From: GCA-2725625 sp964574215 | Lineage (GTDB): Bacteria > Pseudomonadota > Alphaproteobacteria > Rhodospirillales > UBA2165 | Reading direction: 5' to 3' | NCBI GenBank assembly: GCA_964574215.1 | Contig: CAZNLR010000009.1 | Coordinates: forward strand, 1-64,000 | Length of the DNA stretch: 64,000 bases | In this document: piece after piece, positions 1 through 8,719 of the stretch | How positions within the stretch are numbered: the stretch's first letter is position 1 | Layout: each line of letters begins with the position of its first letter | Notes under the pieces: model-generated | What the model saw: only the letters and a program-made list of their open reading frames with translations | What the model was told of the DNA's origin: nothing | Databases searched by the model: none | Translations under genes and position numbers: made by a program

Positions 1-183
1 CTCTTGCTAACCATCTGACATTCATAAAGAAAATTCCTTATCTATGTCAGCCCCTAATATATTGGTGCCGTTTCAGCAATACTCTTAAGTATTTTTTGCG
101 TACAGGAGAGCGTAATAAAGTGATACCGGTTAGTCGGAATCGGATACACTGGAAGAACGGCAAGTTGATGTAGGAACATCGAA

Positions 184-1446
184 ATGAAAAACGATCCACT
201 TGGCCACAATAAGCCCATGCCGCTATCCATCGACAACCAACCGACCCATGAAGGGCCGTACCAGGGGCAGCTTCATGACCCAAGGGATGAGGCCTGCGGT
301 TTCGAAATCCTGCCCAACTTCGAACGCTTCAATAAGAACAACGACACCTATAACCGGGGCCGCTGGGACGAACGCATAATGTCCAAGAAGGTGCTGGACT
401 GGTTCCGGGGCATGTACCGTCCCGACATCGCCGCCCGCGACCGGGACGGCTATACGGCCAAGGATTTCGCCTTTCGGCTGGGCGGCTGGGTCGGCACCAA
501 TCTGCTGATCGAGCGCAATCTGAAGAAAGGCCGGGTCGACGGTTATCAGGACGATATCGAAATTTATTCCCAGACCGCTAAGGAAAAGGTCGAGATCGAG
601 TCGCCGGAAAAAATGTCCGAGGAATTGAAGCGGGTGGCTAGGGTATTCGGCGCCGAACTGATCGGTATCACCTCGGCGGATCACCGCTGGCATTACAGCC
701 ATTGGTATGACGCCGACCACAACGCCGAAAAGCCTGCCAACCTGCCGGAGGGGCTGACCAACACCATCGTCATCGGCACCACCATGGATCACGACATCAT
801 CAAAACCTATCCCTCGGCGACGGCGGGAACGGCGGTGGGATTCGGCTATTCCCAGGACGCCAACACCTTGCAGGCCATCGGTACCTTTATTCAGGCCATG
901 GGCTACCGGGCGGTGGCGTCGATGAACGACACGGCGCAAAAAGTGCCCTACGCCATTCAGGCGGGATTGGGCGAAAACGGCCGGCATTCCATGCTCATCA
1001 GCAAGGCGTTCGGCCCTCGTGTTCGGCTGGGCCAGATCTTCACCGATCTGCCCCTGGCTCACGATCAGCCGATGAGCTTCGGCGTAAAGGAATTCTGCGC
1101 CATCTGCCGCCGTTGCTCGGACTCGTGCCCGCCCCGGGCCATCCACGACGGAGAGCCGCAGGATACCATTTACAACCAGTCCAACTTCGTCGGCATCCGC
1201 AAATGGTCCATCGACAACGAAAAATGTTTCAAGTTCTGGGTCAACCAGGGCACCGATTGCGGCATCTGTATTCGTGATTGTCCCTACAATATGGATACGT
1301 CGACCTGGCTAAAGCAGAAGTATTTTGAATTCTGGGTGTGGCTGGCGGGAACGTCTTTCCGGCGGCTGGCGCTATGGCTGGATTACAAAATCGGTTATGG
1401 TGGCCGGAAAGAGCCCAGTTGGTGGTGGAGCGGAGGCGGAGGGTAA
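184..1446 (+). CDS. Reductive dehalogenase-like corrinoid/Fe-S protein
   Basis: 420 aa. The C-terminal third carries two ferredoxin-type clusters: CAICRRCSDSCP (CX2CX2CX3CP, about residues 306-317) and a second set CX10CX2CX3CP ending GICIRDCP (about 360-370). The stretch AGLGENGRHSM followed by GPRVRLGQ matches the corrinoid-binding core of RdhA and the related QueG family. Known RdhA proteins use cobalamin and two [4Fe-4S] clusters to remove halogens. This protein has no twin-arginine signal peptide, so it is probably cytoplasmic and not a classical respiratory enzyme. There is no RdhB anchor gene beside it. The tail is unusual, rich in Trp then Gly. The ATG is preceded by AGGA. The downstream neighbour is an acyl-CoA synthetase 33 nt away. 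The family is clear; dehalogenating activity is inference. Confidence 0.75.
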   Translation: MKNDPLGHNKPMPLSIDNQPTHEGPYQGQLHDPRDEACGFEILPNFERFNKNNDTYNRGRWDERIMSKKVLDWFRGMYRPDIAARDRDGYTAKDFAFRLGGWVGTNLLIERNLKKGRVDGYQDDIEIYSQTAKEKVEIESPEKMSEELKRVARVFGAELIGITSADHRWHYSHWYDADHNAEKPANLPEGLTNTIVIGTTMDHDIIKTYPSATAGTAVGFGYSQDANTLQAIGTFIQAMGYRAVASMNDTAQKVPYAIQAGLGENGRHSMLISKAFGPRVRLGQIFTDLPLAHDQPMSFGVKEFCAICRRCSDSCPPRAIHDGEPQDTIYNQSNFVGIRKWSIDNEKCFKFWVNQGTDCGICIRDCPYNMDTSTWLKQKYFEFWVWLAGTSFRRLALWLDYKIGYGGRKEPSWWWSGGGG

Positions 1447-1479
1447 CCGCTGAAAAAATAAAAATTAGGGAGGGAAAAT

Positions 1480-3036
1480 ATGCTTGAGCAGATGCCGGAA
1501 GTGGCGCCGGAGCAACAGCGTCCGGATTTTGAGACTGTCGTTCACATGCTGGAGCATGCGGCGAAGGAACACCCTGATTGCACGGCGATCATCTGCGGTG
1601 AAAATGAAATTACCTATGGCGATTACTACGCCTGCGCTGCCGGCATAGCTGCGGAATTGGTCGGTAGAGGAGCTAAAGGCCATCGGGTCGTCATCTTGAA
1701 AGCCAATTCGGTGGAGACTTCGGTTGCGGCCTACGGGACTTGGGCGGCTGGAGCCGAAGTCGTTTTGTTCAATCCGCTCTATACGGAAAGGGAGTTAGGC
1801 CCCTTGTTGAAAGACGCCTCTCCTAAAATTGTTCTATGCGATGATCAGTTTGCAGAGATGCTTCGGCCGCTGGCCGACGAGGCGGGCGTTACCGATTTTC
1901 TGACCTTTGGCGAGGAAGCAATGTCTTTTGGCCAGTGGCGCGGTGATCGCAGCTTGAAATTTCCTGAACCGAAACCAACAGGATCAGATTTTTCCATGTT
2001 GACTTATACGGGCGGCACGACGGGCCTGCCCAAGGCGGCGGTTCATACCCATAATACTGTTCTCTGGGCAGCTCGGTTCATCGAGGTGACCTGGCCGACC
2101 GATATCGCCAAGGAAGTTTGGCTGAACGTCGCGCCGCAGTCTCACATTTGGGGCTGGTGCATGACACTGTTGGCGCCGGTTTACGGCTGCAATACGGTGG
2201 TTATTGTGCCCCAGTTCAGGCCGGATTTGGTCATTGACGAGTTGGTCCGCACCAAGACGACCATTTTTGCCGGTGGTCCTTCGGCGATCTATAACGCCCT
2301 CTTGAGCGTACCAAGTTTGAAAGAGGCTGATCTCAGCAATCTCCGTCTTAGCGCCGGGGGGGGATCTCCCTTTGCCGAGGGAACGATCAATGCTTGGAAA
2401 GGAATTACGGGTAACCTTATCCACGAAGGCTATGGCATGTCGGAAGGTGCGCCTATTTCCCTCAACCGGACGTACCAAGACGTCAAGATCGGCTCGGTGG
2501 GCCGGCCTCTTCCTCTTACCGAAGTGAAAATCATTGATACGGAGACGGGTGCGAACGAACTACCGACGGGAGAGGACGGAGAGATAATCGTCAAAGGTCC
2601 GCAAATGGTGGAAGGCTATTTGAACCGTCCCGAAGAAACCGCCGAGACCATGCGCGATGGCTGGGTCCACACAGGCGACATCGGCCATCTGGACGAAGAC
2701 AATTACATTTTTATCGTCGACCGCAAGAAAGACATGGTGATCGTCGGTGGCTACAACGTATTCCCACGGGAAATCGATGAAGTCTTGTTTGCTCATCCCG
2801 GTATTGCCGAAGCCGCCGCCATTGGTGTGCCTGACGACTACAAAGGCGAGGTTATCCAGGCTTATGTGGTGTTGGCGCCCGAGGCGTCATTGAGCGAGGA
2901 AGAAATCATCGGTTACTGCCAGGAAAAGCTCGCCAAATTTAAAGTGCCGACGGCGGTGCATATCGAGGATTCCCTGCCCAAAACGCCGGCGGCGAAAATC
3001 GATAAAATCGCCTTGCGGAAAAGTGCTGCGGGTTAG
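1480..3036 (+). CDS. AMP-forming acyl-CoA synthetase
   Basis: 518 aa, the usual length for the ANL superfamily. The P-loop-like motif YTGGTTGLPK lies at about residues 176-185, the A8 hinge DRKKDMVIVGGYNVFPREI is present, and the C-terminal catalytic lysine sits in KTPAAKIDK. It should activate a carboxylic acid to acyl-AMP and then to the CoA thioester in the cytoplasm. A strong Shine-Dalgarno (AGGGAGGG) precedes the ATG. It follows the dehalogenase-like gene and precedes an acyl-CoA dehydrogenase, which suggests a small acid-degradation pathway. The substrate (medium-chain, branched or aromatic acid) cannot be told from the sequence. Confidence 0.9.
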   Translation: MLEQMPEVAPEQQRPDFETVVHMLEHAAKEHPDCTAIICGENEITYGDYYACAAGIAAELVGRGAKGHRVVILKANSVETSVAAYGTWAAGAEVVLFNPLYTERELGPLLKDASPKIVLCDDQFAEMLRPLADEAGVTDFLTFGEEAMSFGQWRGDRSLKFPEPKPTGSDFSMLTYTGGTTGLPKAAVHTHNTVLWAARFIEVTWPTDIAKEVWLNVAPQSHIWGWCMTLLAPVYGCNTVVIVPQFRPDLVIDELVRTKTTIFAGGPSAIYNALLSVPSLKEADLSNLRLSAGGGSPFAEGTINAWKGITGNLIHEGYGMSEGAPISLNRTYQDVKIGSVGRPLPLTEVKIIDTETGANELPTGEDGEIIVKGPQMVEGYLNRPEETAETMRDGWVHTGDIGHLDEDNYIFIVDRKKDMVIVGGYNVFPREIDEVLFAHPGIAEAAAIGVPDDYKGEVIQAYVVLAPEASLSEEEIIGYCQEKLAKFKVPTAVHIEDSLPKTPAAKIDKIALRKSAAG

Positions 3037-3057
3037 ATTTCATAAGGTTTTCCTGAG

Positions 3058-3085
3058 TTGAATAGACGGAAACGGTATGTATACT
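3058..3085 (+). promoter_or_regulatory. Candidate sigma70 promoter before the acyl-CoA dehydrogenase
   Basis: TTGAAT (3058-3063) and TATACT (3080-3085) are separated by 16 nt and lie about 45 nt upstream of the ATG at 3129. A purine-rich ribosome-binding site (GAAGGGGGAA) follows. Both boxes are close to consensus. This would let the dehydrogenase be transcribed independently of the ligase. Assigned by eye only. Confidence 0.4.
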
Positions 3086-3128
3086 TACTGATGAAATTTA
3101 CTAAGACCATCTGAAGGGGGAACAGACC

Positions 3129-4283
3129 ATGGAGTATCCATTCAACGAAGATCAACTGGCTTTTCGTGAGCACCTATCCAGATGGGTTGAAGAAAGGTTA
3201 GCCCCCCGCGCCGAGGAATTGGACGAAACCGGTGAATTCGCCCGCGATTTGTTCGAGGAGTTGGGCGAGCTTGGTTATCTCGGCACCAAATACCCCGAAG
3301 AGTACGGCGGCGCCGGGATCGAGGAAAAATACGTTTACTATACCTTGCTGTGTGACGAACTGGCGCGCGGCTCCATGGGTTTTGCCGCTACCGTCGCCAT
3401 GCATGGCTCGGCCGCGTCGCACATGCTGTTCGAGGACGGCACCGAGGAGCAAAAGCAAAAATACCTGGTGCCGGCCCTAAAAGGAGAAATGGTTTGTGCC
3501 TTTGCCATTACCGAACCGCAAGCCGGGTCAGACGCCGCCAATATCAGAACGCGGGCGGTGCGCACAGACGACGGCTATGTCATCAACGGCAGTAAAATTT
3601 TCATATCCAACAGCATCAATGCCGACTTCATCACGGTGGTTGCCAAGGTGGGTGAGGGAGAAGATGCCCGGGGCGCCAAGGGCATGGCCTTGTTTTTGGT
3701 GGACACCAAGACGCCCGGTTTCAGCGTCGGCCGCAGGATCGAGAAATTCACCACCCATTGCTCCGACACGGGCGAACTGTTTTTCGAAGATATGAAACTG
3801 CCCCTCGATGCCCGGCTGGGCGGCGAGGACAGCGACTTCAAGGGTGCTTACCGGATGCTGACCGTTGACCGCATTATTACCGCGGCCATTGCCTTGGGGA
3901 ACGCGCGGGCGGCCTACGACGCTGCCTTTAACTACGCCCAGGAGCGGGAACAGTTCGGCCAGACCATCGGCAGCTTCCAGGCTGTTCAGTTTAAGCTGGT
4001 GGACATGCTGTCGACTTTGGAACAGGCCCACCTATATACCTATCACACGGCGGCCATGGCCGACCGGGGCGAAGATGTCACCAAAGAGGCGGCCATCGCC
4101 AAGATCGTTGCCGGTGACGGCGGTATCGAAATCTGCCAAAAGGCGCTGAACATATTCGGTGGTTACGGTCTGACGATGGAATATCCGGCCCAACGCTATC
4201 TCCGGGATTCCTATTTTCCGGTGATCGGCGGCGGCACCAGCGATATCATGCGGTTGCTCACAGCGAAACGAATGGGCCTGTGA
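3129..4283 (+). CDS. Acyl-CoA dehydrogenase family flavoprotein
   Basis: 384 aa, standard length for a FAD-dependent acyl-CoA dehydrogenase. ITEPQAGSDAAN (from residue 127) is the flavin/substrate signature, and REQFGQTIGSFQAVQ and IFGGYGLTMEYPAQR are the usual C-terminal-domain motifs. The C-terminal motif reads GGGTSDIMR, so the catalytic Glu seen in MCAD/SCAD-type enzymes (YEGTS) is absent. In isovaleryl-CoA dehydrogenase the base is a Glu in helix G (LERL context); here the aligned residue appears to be Asp247 (TVDRII). That makes it either a variant enzyme or one with altered activity. It likely oxidises the CoA ester made by the upstream ligase. Confidence 0.88.
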   Translation: MEYPFNEDQLAFREHLSRWVEERLAPRAEELDETGEFARDLFEELGELGYLGTKYPEEYGGAGIEEKYVYYTLLCDELARGSMGFAATVAMHGSAASHMLFEDGTEEQKQKYLVPALKGEMVCAFAITEPQAGSDAANIRTRAVRTDDGYVINGSKIFISNSINADFITVVAKVGEGEDARGAKGMALFLVDTKTPGFSVGRRIEKFTTHCSDTGELFFEDMKLPLDARLGGEDSDFKGAYRMLTVDRIITAAIALGNARAAYDAAFNYAQEREQFGQTIGSFQAVQFKLVDMLSTLEQAHLYTYHTAAMADRGEDVTKEAAIAKIVAGDGGIEICQKALNIFGGYGLTMEYPAQRYLRDSYFPVIGGGTSDIMRLLTAKRMGL

Positions 4284-4323
4284 GACTTTAAAGTAAGCTG
4301 GAAATAGGTCTTCTGGCCTGATA

Positions 4324-4351
4324 CTCAAACTGAACAAATCGACAGTTTGAG
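4324..4351 (+). promoter_or_regulatory. Inverted repeat overlapping the leader of the ThDP gene
   Basis: CTCAAACTG (4324-4332) and CAGTTTGAG (4343-4351) are perfect 9-nt inverted arms with a 10-nt loop. The right arm contains the GAG of the putative Shine-Dalgarno seven nucleotides before the ATG at 4359. It could be an operator, or an RNA hairpin that limits translation. Confidence 0.5.
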
Positions 4352-4358
4352 AGTTACC

Positions 4359-5981
4359 ATGGCCGATAAAAGCACCGCTGAAATCATCATCGAGCAATTG
4401 CTCATGCACGGCATTGACAAGCTTTTCTGTTTGCCCGGCGTTCAGAGCGATAATTTCTTTAATGCCCTTTACGACTATCAGGACCGATTGAAGCCGATCC
4501 ATGTGCGTCACGAACAGTCTGCCGCCTATATGGCGCTGGGGGCCGCCATTGCCACCGGTAAGCCCCAGGCCTTTTGCGTTGTGCCGGGTCCCGGTTTTCT
4601 TAACGCCTGTGCGGCCTTGTCGACGGCTTATGCGGTCAATGCGCCGGTATTCGCATTGGTCAGCCAGATCGGATCACGGGCCATCGGCAAGGGGTTCGGG
4701 CTGTTGCACGAAATTCCCGATCAGCTGGGCGTGATGAAAACACTGACCAAGTACGCCGCCCAGGTGACCTCGCCGGAAGAAGCCGTGACGGAATCACGTG
4801 CCTGTTTCGAGGCACTGCTGTCGGGTCGGCCACGGCCGGTGGGGATTGAGGTGCCCATGGACTGCTGGGCCAAGCGGGCCGACGTGGATATGCCGGAGGA
4901 ACCGGTGACGGCGGCCAATCCTGCTCCGGATATAGCGGCCATAGAGCAGGGGGCCGCACTATTGGCCAACGCCGAAAAACCGCTGATTATTGTCGGTGGC
5001 GGCGCCCGGGACGCCAGTGCGGAGGTGAGGCAAGTGGCCGAATATATCCAGGCACCGGTCAGCGCTTTCCGTAACGGCCAGGGAGTCATGGATTCCCGCC
5101 ACTACCTGTCGGTCACCTCCCCCTTGGGCAACGAGTTATGGAAAGACTGCGACGTCGTCCTGGCAGTAGGAACGCGCCTGCAATCCCAATTGCAGGTGTG
5201 GGGCGTAGACGACGATATGAAAATCATCCGTATCGAAGTCGACCAAGAGGAAATGAACCGCATTCGCCAACCGGATATCGCTATCCTGGGCGACGCCAAA
5301 GAAGCAGTTCCAGCCCTCCTGAAAGCGCTGCAATCTCATGCGCCGAGTGCCAGCCGGGAAGCGGAGTTAACGGCATTGAAATCCGACATCCTGAAAAAAT
5401 TCGAAAAATTGTCGCCCCAGTACGATTATCTCCGGGCCATCAGGTCGGCCTTGCCGGAGGACGGTATTTTTGTCGATGAACTGACCCAGGTAGGCTATGT
5501 CAGCCGCTTCGCTTATCCCGTCTACGAGCCCCGCACATTTTTATCAACGGGCTATCAGGGCACCCTTGGGTGGGGATTCGCCAGCGCCTTGGGCGCCAAA
5601 GCGGCGTCGCCGGACAAGGTCGTGCTGTCCATATCCGGTGACGGCGGGTTCATGTTCACCGCTTCAGAATTGGCGACGGCGGCCAGGCATAATATCGGTT
5701 TGATCGCTGTGGTGTTCAACGACAATGCTTTTGGCAACGTGCGGCGGATTCAGATCGAAGACTACGAAGGCAGAGCCATCGCCAGCGATCTGGACAGTCC
5801 CGACTTCGTTAAGCTGGCGGAAGCTTTCGGCGTCACCGCCTGCCGGGTCGATGCCCCGGATGATTTGCAGCGAGAGATAGAGCATGCGATAAGCAGAGGT
5901 GGACCGACCGTGATCGAGGTGCCCATGGAAGACGTACCCAGCCCATGGTCCTACATTGCGCTGCCCAAGGTCCGGGGGTGA
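4359..5981 (+). CDS. ThDP-dependent decarboxylase/carboligase (acetolactate synthase-like)
   Basis: 540 aa from ATG 4359; a TTG at 4347 would add four residues but the ATG is better placed. Three-domain ThDP fold: N-terminal PYR domain with the activating Glu in RHEQSAAYMA (E52), a central domain, and a C-terminal PP domain with the metal-binding SGDGGFMFTASEL and the downstream Asn of FNDNAFGNVR. The family includes acetolactate synthase, benzoylformate decarboxylase and sulfoacetaldehyde acetyltransferase. There is no adjacent small regulatory subunit (IlvN), so it is probably not the anabolic AHAS. The substrate is unknown. Inverted repeats flank the gene on both sides. Confidence 0.85.
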   Translation: MADKSTAEIIIEQLLMHGIDKLFCLPGVQSDNFFNALYDYQDRLKPIHVRHEQSAAYMALGAAIATGKPQAFCVVPGPGFLNACAALSTAYAVNAPVFALVSQIGSRAIGKGFGLLHEIPDQLGVMKTLTKYAAQVTSPEEAVTESRACFEALLSGRPRPVGIEVPMDCWAKRADVDMPEEPVTAANPAPDIAAIEQGAALLANAEKPLIIVGGGARDASAEVRQVAEYIQAPVSAFRNGQGVMDSRHYLSVTSPLGNELWKDCDVVLAVGTRLQSQLQVWGVDDDMKIIRIEVDQEEMNRIRQPDIAILGDAKEAVPALLKALQSHAPSASREAELTALKSDILKKFEKLSPQYDYLRAIRSALPEDGIFVDELTQVGYVSRFAYPVYEPRTFLSTGYQGTLGWGFASALGAKAASPDKVVLSISGDGGFMFTASELATAARHNIGLIAVVFNDNAFGNVRRIQIEDYEGRAIASDLDSPDFVKLAEAFGVTACRVDAPDDLQREIEHAISRGGPTVIEVPMEDVPSPWSYIALPKVRG

Positions 5982-5987
5982 TTTTAT

Positions 5988-6016
5988 TTGAAGACTCACA
6001 AGTTGTGAGTCCTCAA
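5988..6016. promoter_or_regulatory. 29-nt palindrome between the ThDP gene and the membrane protein gene
   Basis: GACTCACAA (5993-6001), a central G, and TTGTGAGTC (6003-6011) form a near-perfect palindrome; TTGA and TCAA extend it after one mismatch. No T-run follows, so it looks more like an operator than an intrinsic terminator. It lies 22 nt before the next ATG (6038). Like the repeat at 4324-4351 it has an ACTCA...TGAGT core. Confidence 0.5.
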
Positions 6017-6037
6017 TTAACTATATAAATTCCGGGA

Positions 6038-7405
6038 ATGATTTCCGTACGCCCTCGTTTATCCGCGTGGCTTTATTCGCTCATCGCCGTCTTAACCATC
6101 GTTGATTTTTTTCTCGGCGTTGCGGCTTTGGAACTCCTAACATCGGCCGCAATCGTCTTGTTTTTAGTGCTGGAGTTCGGTCATCTGCCACGCGCTCAGC
6201 AGATTGCCGGATTGGTGCTTATCGCTATCGGTCTTGCCGGGGCCGCCAGTTCCGGTGAACTGCAAAAAGTCCTATTAGACGGCTTGGCCCGCTCGCGCGC
6301 CTTTCTCCTGCTGTTTTTCGCGGTCTCGTGGTTGCAGTTTCCCGTCAGCAAAAGTCCGGCCCTGCGCGCCGTCCGCCAGGCGATCATCAACCAACCGGCT
6401 GGCCGGCGCTTCCTGTTTCTCAGTTTCGGCGTTCACGGGTTGGGATCGGTTCTGAATCTGGCAGGACTCAGTCTTCTGACAGTGATGGTGGAGGAGCAAA
6501 AGGACAAGCTGATGCGGCGGCGGCTGTCGCTGGCTCTGGTGCAGGGATTTACCAGCGCGTCCCTGTGGTCGCCGTTCTATATCGGTATGGTGGTCGTGCT
6601 GGTGGCGATACCGTCCTTGAGTTGGCGTGACGTGGCGCCAAGCGGCGCGGCCCTGGCAGCTGTTCTCATGATATCGAGTTGGGCTTATGACCGGGTGATG
6701 TTGCGTCAGCCGGGCATGGATGATCACTCCCGGACTAAATATTCGATCGCCAAGATGGATATCGTACGGGCCTGCGCCATCATGTTGCTGCTGATTTTGT
6801 CGGTCATGTTACTGGTGGAACTGGCCGGAACGTCGATACCGGTTACCCTGGGAATGGTCGGGCCTATCTTCGCCGTTTTCTGGTACGGCGCCATTCATTA
6901 TTCGAGTCCGAACGTTATACGGCATGCGGGAAACATGGCTCTGCAGGTAATAGCCGGCGCCCGGACGCTGCGGAACGAAGCGATGATGTTTGTTGCCGCC
7001 AATATCTTCGGGGTGGGATTGGCCAGCGCCATCCCGGCCGGAGATTTGAGCACCGCCGTTAATTCCTTCATCCCATACGCGGATTTAAAACTTCTCGCCA
7101 TCCTTTTGACCTTTCTTTTGTGCGCCATGATGGGCCTGCACCCGGTTATAATCGTCATATTTTTCGCCGCCGTGCTGCCGCCAGCTTCCATCGGGCTCAG
7201 CGACTGGACGGTAGGGTTGATCTATCTCACCTGCTGGGGGCTGAGCACTCAAGTATCACCGGTATCGGGCACCAATCTTTTCATGTCCAGAGTGGCGAAA
7301 GTACCGGCCCATATCATCAGCTGGCGGTGGGCGCCGCCCAGCACATTTTTGGGCGCGTTCGTCGTCTATTTCATCCTCGTCGCCATCCGTCACGCGACGA
7401 TTTAG
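6038..7405 (+). CDS. Multi-pass membrane protein, probable permease
   Basis: 455 aa, very hydrophobic, with roughly ten to twelve membrane segments by inspection. The C-terminal part (GLHPVIIVIFFAAVLPP, then STQVSPVSGTNLF) resembles the conserved C-terminal halves of ion-transporter-superfamily carriers such as DcuC, gluconate and CitM-type permeases, but I cannot place it in a named family. Its position after the ligase, dehydrogenase and ThDP genes suggests import or export of an organic acid handled by that set. The function is a guess. Confidence 0.6.
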   Translation: MISVRPRLSAWLYSLIAVLTIVDFFLGVAALELLTSAAIVLFLVLEFGHLPRAQQIAGLVLIAIGLAGAASSGELQKVLLDGLARSRAFLLLFFAVSWLQFPVSKSPALRAVRQAIINQPAGRRFLFLSFGVHGLGSVLNLAGLSLLTVMVEEQKDKLMRRRLSLALVQGFTSASLWSPFYIGMVVVLVAIPSLSWRDVAPSGAALAAVLMISSWAYDRVMLRQPGMDDHSRTKYSIAKMDIVRACAIMLLLILSVMLLVELAGTSIPVTLGMVGPIFAVFWYGAIHYSSPNVIRHAGNMALQVIAGARTLRNEAMMFVAANIFGVGLASAIPAGDLSTAVNSFIPYADLKLLAILLTFLLCAMMGLHPVIIVIFFAAVLPPASIGLSDWTVGLIYLTCWGLSTQVSPVSGTNLFMSRVAKVPAHIISWRWAPPSTFLGAFVVYFILVAIRHATI

Positions 7406-7414
7406 CGCCTCACC

Positions 7415-8008
7415 TCATTTGATGAATTTTTTCATTTTGAGGGCCATTTCTTCTGGGCCGACTTTTTGATTGAAAGAGATGATCGGATTGCCGTCGGGAC
7501 CTGACAGAAACGCCGAAGAGGTATGGCCCATGAGGTAATTATCAGGGTCGCCATCGTCGTCCTTGAGCTTAATATAAAGGGCTTTGTAGGATTTTGCCGC
7601 GGCCGCGACCTGAGCGGCGGAGCCCGTCAAACCCACCAGGCGGGGATGAAAGTTTTCCACGTAGTCCTTTAAATGTTCCGGCGTATCCCGTTCGGGATCG
7701 ATGCTGATAAACAGCAAGGTCACTTTTTTAGCGTCTTCACCTAATTGGTCGAGAGCTTCGGACATGGTGGTCAGGCCGGTAGGGCAGACATCGGGACAGA
7801 AAGTGTAACCGAACAGCACGAGAATGTACTGGCCCAAATAGTCCCGGTCGGTGACATTTTTGCCGTTGTGGTCAACCAAGGTAAACGGCCGTACCGATTT
7901 GGGGGTGAAAATAGAAGAGACCGTGAAACCGGTTTCATTTTTCCATAACCAGAAGCCCGATGCGGCGACGGCAATAGCGACAAACGTATAGATAATTCGG
8001 CGTGTCAT
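7415..8008 (-). CDS. SCO1/SenC family copper chaperone
   Basis: 197 aa. An N-terminal membrane anchor (about residues 5-22) is followed by a thioredoxin fold with the copper-binding CPDVC (in FGYTFCPDVCPTGL) and a conserved downstream His in MGHTSSAF. SCO1/SenC proteins deliver copper to the CuA site of cytochrome c oxidase or reduce its cysteines on the periplasmic side. The gene is last in a minus-strand group with PCu(A)C and a DUF2946 protein, the classic partners in copper delivery. It converges with the membrane protein gene 9 nt away. Confidence 0.92.
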   Translation of the reverse strand: MTRRIIYTFVAIAVAASGFWLWKNETGFTVSSIFTPKSVRPFTLVDHNGKNVTDRDYLGQYILVLFGYTFCPDVCPTGLTTMSEALDQLGEDAKKVTLLFISIDPERDTPEHLKDYVENFHPRLVGLTGSAAQVAAAAKSYKALYIKLKDDDGDPDNYLMGHTSSAFLSGPDGNPIISFNQKVGPEEMALKMKKFIK

Positions 8009-8037
8009 GGGCGATTTATTCTCCGAACGGGAAGATA

Positions 8038-8064
8038 GTCCGGGAGTTCTGTTGACTCCCGGAC
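8038..8064 (-). other. Strong intercistronic hairpin between the PCu(A)C and SCO1 genes
   Basis: GTCCGGGAGT (8038-8047) and ACTCCCGGAC (8055-8064) form a perfect 10-bp GC-rich stem with a 7-nt loop, 29 nt downstream of the PCu(A)C stop. No U-run follows on the minus strand, so it is more likely an mRNA-stabilising or processing hairpin, or a weak terminator reducing SCO1 expression. Confidence 0.6.
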
Positions 8065-8093
8065 AATCCGCCGAGAATGAAGAGTTTACACTC

Positions 8094-8615
8094 TTACATC
8101 TTTGTTTTCATGTCATGCTTCATTTTTTTCATGTCATGATTCATCATCGGACCGCTGGACGCGCCGACCTTCATAATTGGAACCATAACTTTGATCTTAC
8201 CGGCCTTTTCGAACTCCAGCGTGACATGGAACATGTCACCCATTTTCAACGGTGCTTTCAGGCCCATCATCATGATGTGGTAGCCGCCGGGTTTCAGTAC
8301 CGCCGGATGGCCCGGTTTGACGTCGACACCGTCGACTTTGCGCATTTTCATGATGCCGCCATCCTTGATGTGATTATGGATTTCGGTCTTCATGGCCACG
8401 TCCGAGGAGACGGCAACCAGACGATCGGCGGCAGCGCCGTGGTTGATAATTTGAGTGATATAGGCGGCGCCGTTTTTTGCTTTACCCGCTGAAGCCCTCG
8501 CCCAAGGGGCCTTGATCTCCAACTGGCCCAATTTGATTTCACCGGCGTTCACGTCGGTGTTCCAGGCAATAAGCGCAACCGCGATAGCAGCTGCAATTTT
8601 ATGTAAGTTCTTCAT
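8094..8615 (-). CDS. Periplasmic copper chaperone PCu(A)C
   Basis: 173 aa from the ATG at 8615, which follows a GAAAGAAAG ribosome-binding stretch; a longer frame to 8654 would put 13 residues before the signal peptide. MKNLHKIAAAIAVALIAW with a cleavage-like NA/GE junction is a signal peptide. The mature protein has the PCu(A)C pattern: an AWARAS stretch early, HNHIKDGGIMKMRKVD (H and M ligands), KPGGYHIMMMGL, then a Met/His-rich tail (NHDMKKMKHDMK) that can bind extra copper. It supplies Cu(I) for CuA assembly together with SCO1. Confidence 0.93.
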   Translation of the reverse strand: MKNLHKIAAAIAVALIAWNTDVNAGEIKLGQLEIKAPWARASAGKAKNGAAYITQIINHGAAADRLVAVSSDVAMKTEIHNHIKDGGIMKMRKVDGVDVKPGHPAVLKPGGYHIMMMGLKAPLKMGDMFHVTLEFEKAGKIKVMVPIMKVGASSGPMMNHDMKKMKHDMKTKM

Positions 8616-8719
8616 AATTTCGATCTTTCTTTCGTCTAAGTAACTTATGTCCAAATGAAACGTTTTTCGGTTTTCGACCGATATTTACGTTCCGTTTGGG
8701 AGGTGTATTTCGAATTAAA

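Noticed and set aside
1..183. Possible gene or RNA at the left edge
   Set aside because: Only short shadow frames are present; no RNA gene signature. It is probably the leader of the dehalogenase-like gene.
223..1146. 307-codon open frame antisense to the dehalogenase-like gene
   Set aside because: It is the complement of a well-supported gene with Fe-S motifs; its translation is Arg/Gly/Val-rich with no motif, typical of a shadow frame in GC-rich coding DNA.
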